This document shows, one piece after another, positions 36,561-41,364 of a DNA stretch of 41,364 nucleotides. A model generated the notes under the pieces. The model was not told the DNA's origin. It was given only the letters and a program-made list of their open reading frames with translations, and ran no database searches. Origin of the DNA: Phytomonas francai (Eukaryota; Euglenozoa; Kinetoplastea; Trypanosomatida; Trypanosomatidae); the NCBI GenBank assembly GCA_001766655.1, contig MJCC01000029.1, positions 69,572 through 110,935 on the forward strand, in the 5' to 3' direction. The position numbers were made by a program, and so were the translations under genes. Every line of letters starts with the position of its first letter. Position 1 is the first letter of the stretch.

Positions 36561-38012
36561 ATGTCTACGACGTCCCTGTCACAGCCGTCTCCTATCAGTT
36601 CGATGCGCAGCTCATTTAGTTCTTATGATAGCATTAATGCAGAGCGCAAGGGAAAGCTAGTGGATTTGCTAACGCGACCCCGTGCAAACGGCGGCTACAG
36701 TGGGCATATCAACTACCATGAGTTCTCTATACTAGGATATTCCCTCAACTGGACTCGTGAGATCATAGAGGACTGTTGGTACGATATACTGTGTGGCGTT
36801 CCCAATTCAGAAGCTACTGATATGGAACACGTGGCTGATGTAATATGCGACTATTGCTCGCCTGCTGCTCTTCTGTCGTCGATGGCTCCACTTGCTCCCC
36901 CTTGCCTGGGGGATCCGGACCCTGCTGAGGGCCCTCCAAAAAGTGCGGTTCCTTCAGTAGGAGTCAAGTCGGTTGATGGTGGGTCACACTCCCCAGTTCC
37001 GCCAGTTTTTGTTCCCACGGTAGCAGCAGCAGCAGCAGCAGCAGAGGTGCGTTCTCGCTCGGTCCCAAAAACTTGTAGGGAGGGTACCGACAAATGTGCT
37101 TCATCTGCACAGGGAAATAATAAACGACATAACAATACAAGTAGGTTCACAAGCTCCGTGGGGAGGTCTAGTAAATTGGCGACGCCCGGTAACGACTCGC
37201 CGGGATACAAACGGTACGCCGTGCAAACCGCTTCAAGTAAACTAAAACTACGAATGAGAGATCGTCCGTCACCTGCAGCAAGTGTCGATTTTCGCGCGGC
37301 TCTTCAACCAACCCCTGGGAAACCCGAACGGTCACTACGAGCGAGTGACACCTCCCAACGGAGCGCGGTGTTCGACCGTCTCTACATACAGGGCAAGAAG
37401 CTTCAATTGGAAAAGAAGTCATGGACAAAACCACTTGAAGAGATGCCTTCATTTAAGCCTAACATTGCACCTTACCGTGGCAAAAGCCATGCTAAGGAGG
37501 GGGACGCCGACGTGCCCCACTACTACAGGCTCACTCGCACCTACTGCGCCAAACTAATGAGACAGCCGGACCGGTTCCACGACCCCTTGGACGACACGCC
37601 GGCCACGGCGCGTGTCGATATCCGTGCCCCGCCGGGGCCCTCTTGCTTTGTTCCTCCGGGCTACGTCGAGGGCGTCGCGAGGCTTCGACGCGGCGTTGCA
37701 TCCCGGCAACACCACGACTTTGAGGCCGGGCTACGCCAGGATTCGTGCTCCAACGGCTCCAGGGACCACTCACGTGCTGCGGCGACCCAGTATCTTGAGA
37801 CGCCTATTCTGAGGCTCCCACTTTTTACTATCGAAAAAGGCGCGAGGGAATCAGTAGATGTACGTCTTGCATTGCCCGACGATAAGGCATCTTACCGTTC
37901 CAACGATGCGTACATGGACGGAAAGGCGCCACTGGCGACTGCCTCAAGGCCTCGAAGTTTTTCAGCTTTGTCTTCCTGCGGAAGCTACTACGAACGCTTC
38001 AAAGCACATTAG
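36561..38012 (+). CDS. Unassigned basic protein, possibly HYLS1-like
   Basis: 483 residues from ATG 36561. Residues about 30-95 form a helical N-terminal domain (YHEFSILGYSLNWTREIIED), followed by a long Ser/Pro-rich linker with a poly-Ala run from an AGC repeat. Later come FDRLYIQGKKLQLEKKSW and EMPSFKPNIAPYR, the RLY/F-P-I type motif common in kinetoplastid cytoskeletal proteins. Residues about 316-378 (VPHYYRLTRTYCAKLMRQPD, then CFVPPGYVEGVARLRRG) loosely resemble the C-terminal box of the centriole protein HYLS1, whose N-terminus also carries an LGY helix. The key tryptophans of that box are absent, so the link is weak. A basal-body or cytoskeletal location is a guess. Confidence 0.72.
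   Translation: MSTTSLSQPSPISSMRSSFSSYDSINAERKGKLVDLLTRPRANGGYSGHINYHEFSILGYSLNWTREIIEDCWYDILCGVPNSEATDMEHVADVICDYCSPAALLSSMAPLAPPCLGDPDPAEGPPKSAVPSVGVKSVDGGSHSPVPPVFVPTVAAAAAAAEVRSRSVPKTCREGTDKCASSAQGNNKRHNNTSRFTSSVGRSSKLATPGNDSPGYKRYAVQTASSKLKLRMRDRPSPAASVDFRAALQPTPGKPERSLRASDTSQRSAVFDRLYIQGKKLQLEKKSWTKPLEEMPSFKPNIAPYRGKSHAKEGDADVPHYYRLTRTYCAKLMRQPDRFHDPLDDTPATARVDIRAPPGPSCFVPPGYVEGVARLRRGVASRQHHDFEAGLRQDSCSNGSRDHSRAAATQYLETPILRLPLFTIEKGARESVDVRLALPDDKASYRSNDAYMDGKAPLATASRPRSFSALSSCGSYYERFKAH
37022..37044 (+). repeat. (AGC)n run encoding poly-Ala
   Basis: About seven AGC units, read as GCA codons, giving a short alanine tract in the linker of the HYLS1-like protein. Confidence 0.85.
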
Positions 38013-38478
38013 AGAAGCTTGAGACATCGAAAGTGGTACATTGATGCGCAGCGTGATAAAGGGCGTTTTCTTGTTATTACTTATACTACCTAGTCTGTTC
38101 CCTTTTAGTAAGGGACCCGTTCTGAAGAATACTTTGTTTTAGACGACCAAGAAAAGTTCAAATAGACTAGAAAAATACTACCATAACTCAGGGCCAACAC
38201 AGAATTTGTGTTCCCTTCTCTTTCTTTCTCTCTGTTCCCCTCCCTACTTTTGCTAGAGCTGTTGCGAAGTACAAACTGTAATAACAAAACTCGAGAAGAA
38301 ACTACTTTAAAATAAAGTCGTTTGAGGACGTTCTAACATCCTGAATACCGAAGCGACAAAAACTACACGATACCAAGAATATGAAGATAAAGCTCTTTTT
38401 TTTTAAAATTAATTCCATTTTTCTCCCTGATTATTTTCGCTGATATATGTGGCACACAGTTTATTGAAATTAGTTAGT
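38013..38478. other. Intergenic spacer
   Basis: UTR sequence with a T run at about 38396-38404, a tract at 38413-38440 and AG 38458-38459, which is 19 nt before ATG 38479. Using this AG removes a six-codon upstream frame at 38447. Confidence 0.6.
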
Positions 38479-39450
38479 ATGCCGTTTGAGGTAGGCTACC
38501 CAACCGATAATGCCCCCATGCATGAGGGAGAGCCCTTTTATTCATTGCAAGAGTTCAAACTCAAGGTGTGTGATGGGTCTTCCTTTAGCATCTTCGTCCG
38601 GGCATTCCGCAAATTGCCGCCCTCTGATGCGGTCGGGTTGCTCAGTGGGCTTGATTCCACGGGACTAACTGTGTGGAGTGGGTCCCTTGCCATTGTGGAA
38701 TGGTTGGTACGCGATCGTGCCGTGCTTCAACGCGTTCTCTCTCGTCCGAACGGCCTAACATCTGCTAACTTTAGGGTGACCTTTGTAGACCTGGGGTGTG
38801 GATGTGGTATTCTCTCGGTAGCGTTATGGCACCTCATTGGCAGGGAGATGAAGTGCCAGGCTCAGGCAACTGTCACCGCACGCATCGTCGCCACAGATGG
38901 GAACGAGGAATGCGTTGCTTTGTGTTCTCAAAATTTTCAGGAGCAGTGCCAGAATAGTACTTCCCTACCGCCGTCAGCTTGTGGGGAGTGCAGGGTACGC
39001 GCGGAGGCAACAGTGTTGAATTGGGGTGACAATTCAAACGACTGCTCAAAGGTGGTTGGCTGTTGCAACCGCGTTGTTATCCTTTCCGCAGAGGTTATTT
39101 ACAGCTCTGAGGCAGTTCCGCTGCTGATATCCACCGTCTGCTCACTGCGCACGGCTTTTCACGCGAGAACGCCAGAGCTCGCCCAAGATGAGGGGGCCAA
39201 CGACCCCGAGGTTGCTATGTGCCCTCAGTTGCAGTGGTGGCTAATCTACACACCTCGTAGCTTCAGTGTTTTGAGCAATAAGGCTATTTACGAAGACTTG
39301 GTGGCAGCTCTCGCATCGCAGACCTCTTGGGCGTTTCGGCAAATAGAGGTCCCTGCGGGGTCCCTTCGGTGTGGGTTTGAGAGCACCTCGATTGGCGAGG
39401 ATCTGCCTGTGTACTTGAGAGGGTGCATTTTTATTGTAAATCTAAATTAA
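38479..39450 (+). CDS. METTL21/Methyltransf_16-type SAM-dependent methyltransferase
   Basis: 323 residues from ATG 38479, just after a splice acceptor. The features are those of the seven-beta-strand METTL21/EEF2KMT group: TGLTVWSGSLAIVEWLV before the SAM site, motif I as VTFVDLGCGCGILSVALWHL at about 97-115, a VATDGNEECVALCSQN acidic loop, a VLNWGD segment, and ILSAEVIYSSEAVPLLISTV in place of the DxxY block. The Asp of that motif is replaced by Glu. Enzymes of this group trimethylate lysines on translation factors, chaperones and similar targets. The exact member cannot be told. A Cys-rich insert lies at about 155-200. Confidence 0.82.
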   Translation: MPFEVGYPTDNAPMHEGEPFYSLQEFKLKVCDGSSFSIFVRAFRKLPPSDAVGLLSGLDSTGLTVWSGSLAIVEWLVRDRAVLQRVLSRPNGLTSANFRVTFVDLGCGCGILSVALWHLIGREMKCQAQATVTARIVATDGNEECVALCSQNFQEQCQNSTSLPPSACGECRVRAEATVLNWGDNSNDCSKVVGCCNRVVILSAEVIYSSEAVPLLISTVCSLRTAFHARTPELAQDEGANDPEVAMCPQLQWWLIYTPRSFSVLSNKAIYEDLVAALASQTSWAFRQIEVPAGSLRCGFESTSIGEDLPVYLRGCIFIVNLN

Positions 39451-39588
39451 GACGGAGTAGCAAATCTATATGTAAAATAACACGAACGTGTTGCTGCGTA
39501 GGAATAACCCCTCGCTGCATGAGGAATTGGTTGCCCAGAAAAGGGAAACCCGCAAAGCAGCCTTGGCGGAATCTCATAGGAAAAACTT
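39451..39588. other. Short spacer lacking a polypyrimidine tract
   Basis: 138 nt between the methyltransferase stop and the tRNA. No T/C tract is present, unlike most other spacers here. It contains a small hairpin-forming ACACG-AA-CGTGT near 39480 and the tRNA terminator. Confidence 0.6.
39581..39585 (-). terminator. RNA polymerase III terminator of tRNA-Leu
   Basis: A5 on the + strand, read as TTTTT on the minus strand, starts four bases past the tRNA 3' end. Confidence 0.75.
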
Positions 39589-39670
39589 GACAAGAGTGGG
39601 GTTTGAACCCACGCCTCCAGGGGAGATCACGACCTGAACGTGACGTCTTGGACCACTCGACCATCTTGCC
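39589..39670 (-). tRNA. tRNA-Leu (anticodon CAG)
   Basis: 82 nt on the minus strand. The acceptor stem GGCAAGA pairs with TCTTGTC (seven pairs, one G-U). The D arm contains the A-box like TGGTCGAGTGG. The anticodon stem TCACG/CGTGA encloses loop TTCAGGT with anticodon CAG, decoding CUG. A long class II variable arm has stem CTCC/GGAG, as expected for leucine. The T stem GTGGG/CCCAC encloses TTCAAAC, giving a perfect B box. No intron and no encoded CCA. It lies opposite to all protein genes, between a methyltransferase gene and a long ORF, and is transcribed toward the former. Confidence 0.95.
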
Positions 39671-41364
39671 TCGTGTACGGCTGGGAATGTCGATCGTAAA
39701 GAGGAAAATAGGCCGCCACGGTTGCAAGACCATCTCACACGACGAACCCTTCTATACCTTCCAAAGGCACTGGCAAGCCTTTCTGATATTCTATCAAAGG
39801 GGGGATCCACGACGCTTTTGGGTGTCAGCAGGCGGGGAAACCTTATAGGGCTGTTAGGGGAACCTTCTGCTGATGATCTGCGGACTATCATTTTTGGTAT
39901 CAAACAAAGCATACTATACATCGAGTCCGGAACCCATCCCCTGCGGTGGACATGTCCGCTAACAGCGGAGGCGGGGGATTTGACTGAGGAAGAGGAGATT
40001 TCTTTTGAAACTACAGGCAGGGATTTGTTTGCAGACACAAACGACTCCGGTGCGTTTTCCAGAACTGGTTCTAGGAAAGCCGTACCTTCTTATTACAGCT
40101 GCACACTCAAGGGAAATGGGGAAAGCCCTCCTAAGCTGGGAGATAAGCGAGTCGAGTTCCGACAACTCATGCACGCAATTGTAGTAGCTTTTGACGTTAT
40201 CTTGGAGTGTATTCTACACCACTTTCTTCGCCAAGGGGTTATGCAGGAGGATTTGATGTCTGTAGTTGCCATGTCCTACAACCTTCTTTGTCGTGTTTTT
40301 CGAGAATGTGTTTCGACATTTATAGAGCTGCCGATAGAGTATCGTTCCCGCTTCAACCAGATGGAATTCGGAATGTTGCTGTGGGCCGGACTGAGCATAG
40401 TGGCAGCTGTGTCGCGTGCATGGCATGTAGACGATCATTTAGGGGCAATTTTCTTTACTGACCGTGTTCGTCAATCGACCCAGGATTTAGTGCAAGCGAC
40501 GCAGCGCCTGATTGACTGTCTTCGTCCAGAGAGCATCTTAGAAGCAGAATACAAGGATAAAGTCGATCTTTACCATAAATATCCTATTTGCTGTACACTT
40601 ATTTACTCTCTTCATGATCTGACACAGGGTGTGCCTTCTAATGTTAATAGGTGCATTGGTGTTTCCAATCGACACTCAAGTAACGATAATTTCACCGCAG
40701 TCCTAACGACACTCTTTGTGCTTCTGAGTCGAGCAGTGAAGCACCCCGCCACTGCAGGCGTCGCTCGTGAAGTTTGGGAGAAGATAAACTTTGAGCTAGC
40801 CGCGGTGCTCACTGCACAGAAACACCGCTTAAAGAGCCGAGGGAAAGCGACAGGGACAGAGGATGGCGACGCCGTCTTTCTACAGGTACCGTCGCTCACG
40901 GAACTTGAATGCGCCTTAAAAGCCTTTAACGGCATTGCTCCTACTTCAAATAGTCATCTCAATGATAGTGTAGCGGTCCCTGGATCTAAAGATCCTTTGT
41001 CTCAGTCTTTCTACGAAAGTTTTGATAATCTTCGGCTTGTTTTCCAAGAAAATTCAGCCACCCTTGAACCCCAGCGTAGAACATCCCCAGCAGAAGAGAA
41101 CGAACATGAGGAGGAAGACGGTGAGGTCTTGGTAGATGGGGCTATGAGCGGTGATTCCTTTTTTCCACAATACAGCTCTGCTTTGGAGCTCACAGAGAGT
41201 TTGTGCATAGAGGAGGTTTTGGCAAGTGGCTCGCTACCCGTAGCAAAGGTTGTGGATATTGTTATCCAACAAGCAAAGGGTATTCTCTTGTTAAAAGGCA
41301 CCCGTTCGGTTTCCTCGCATTCCGTATTAGCCAATAAGCAGGTTCACTTTAATTTTCCACACAC
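39644..41364 (+). CDS. Unrecognised large protein, 3' end outside window, 5' end unresolved
   Basis: A continuous open frame of 573 codons from 39644 (after stops inside the tRNA region) to the right edge. Composition and residue patterns look coding throughout, with helical segments (LLYLPKALASLSDILSKGG; MHAIVVAFDVILECILHHFL; LTTLFVLLSRAVK) and an acidic patch (PAEENEHEEEDGEVLVDGAM). No family is recognised. The first in-frame ATG is only at 40169, although clear coding sequence starts 400-500 nt earlier. ATG 39687, 17 nt after the tRNA, is in another frame; one extra G in the G6 run at 39799-39804 would connect it. Without that, the gene lacks a start. No polypyrimidine tract lies upstream. 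Possibilities are a sequencing error, a gene truncated at the tRNA, or an assembly join. Confidence 0.65.

Noticed and set aside
39603..39686. Coding extension of the right-edge gene through the tRNA
   Set aside because: These bases fold into a complete class II tRNA with A and B boxes and a terminator; both readings there are interrupted or lack an ATG.
1..41364. CRISPR arrays, insertion sequences, retroposons or a bacterial replicon
   Set aside because: No regularly spaced repeats, transposase or reverse-transcriptase motifs, terminal repeats or Shine-Dalgarno pattern are seen; the layout is eukaryotic and polycistronic.

Overview
The window looks like nuclear DNA of a kinetoplastid protist, most probably a trypanosomatid. 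All protein genes lie on the + strand and appear to be single-exon. They are separated by AT-rich spacers of about 0.3-1 kb, and most starts are preceded by a T-rich polypyrimidine tract and an AG, the layout of spliced-leader trans-splicing in a polycistronic unit. I see no convincing canonical cis-intron, promoter or bacterial-type operon. The species cannot be named from the sequence alone. Coding DNA is near 50% GC with several intragenic islands near 80%; spacers are AT-rich with long homopolymers.

Layout: a 5'-truncated cold-shock-like (OB-fold) protein (3-992); a low-complexity/coiled-coil protein split by a probable single-base frame break (1926-3664); a Ctf4/And-1/WDHD1 replisome-type protein (4696-8742); a TMEM41/VTT membrane protein (9566-10420); a coiled-coil RING protein (11027-13645); a large M1 aminopeptidase (14277-17639); a spacer with a 27-nt poly-G run; a RanBP2-finger plus RRM protein with an unresolved 5' end (about 18701-19559); a SURP-domain protein whose C-terminal half resembles a CID (20152-21435); a type I arginine methyltransferase of PRMT1 type (21864-22898); two unrecognised proteins (23563-24948, 25457-26047); a TPR-MYND-SET (SMYD-like) protein (26527-28407); a divergent RNase H2 subunit C (28691-29152); a FAM91 homologue (29534-32296); a Vps39/Vam6-type tethering subunit (32736-35711); a possible HYLS1-like protein (36561-38012); a METTL21-type methyltransferase (38479-39450); a tRNA-Leu(CAG) on the minus strand (39589-39670); and a long ORF with no clear start that runs off the right edge (39644-41364).

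As usual in such genomes, neighbours are not obviously functionally linked. Two adjacencies are worth noting: two RNA-processing-type proteins side by side (RanBP2/RRM, then SURP/CID-like), and two membrane-trafficking proteins side by side (FAM91, then Vps39). The most useful observations are remote homologies in genes that would usually be called hypothetical, three genes whose frame breaks coincide with C7, T9 and G6 homopolymers, abrupt GC islands inside genes, and the antisense tRNA at the 5' end of an ORF that lacks the usual splice signals.
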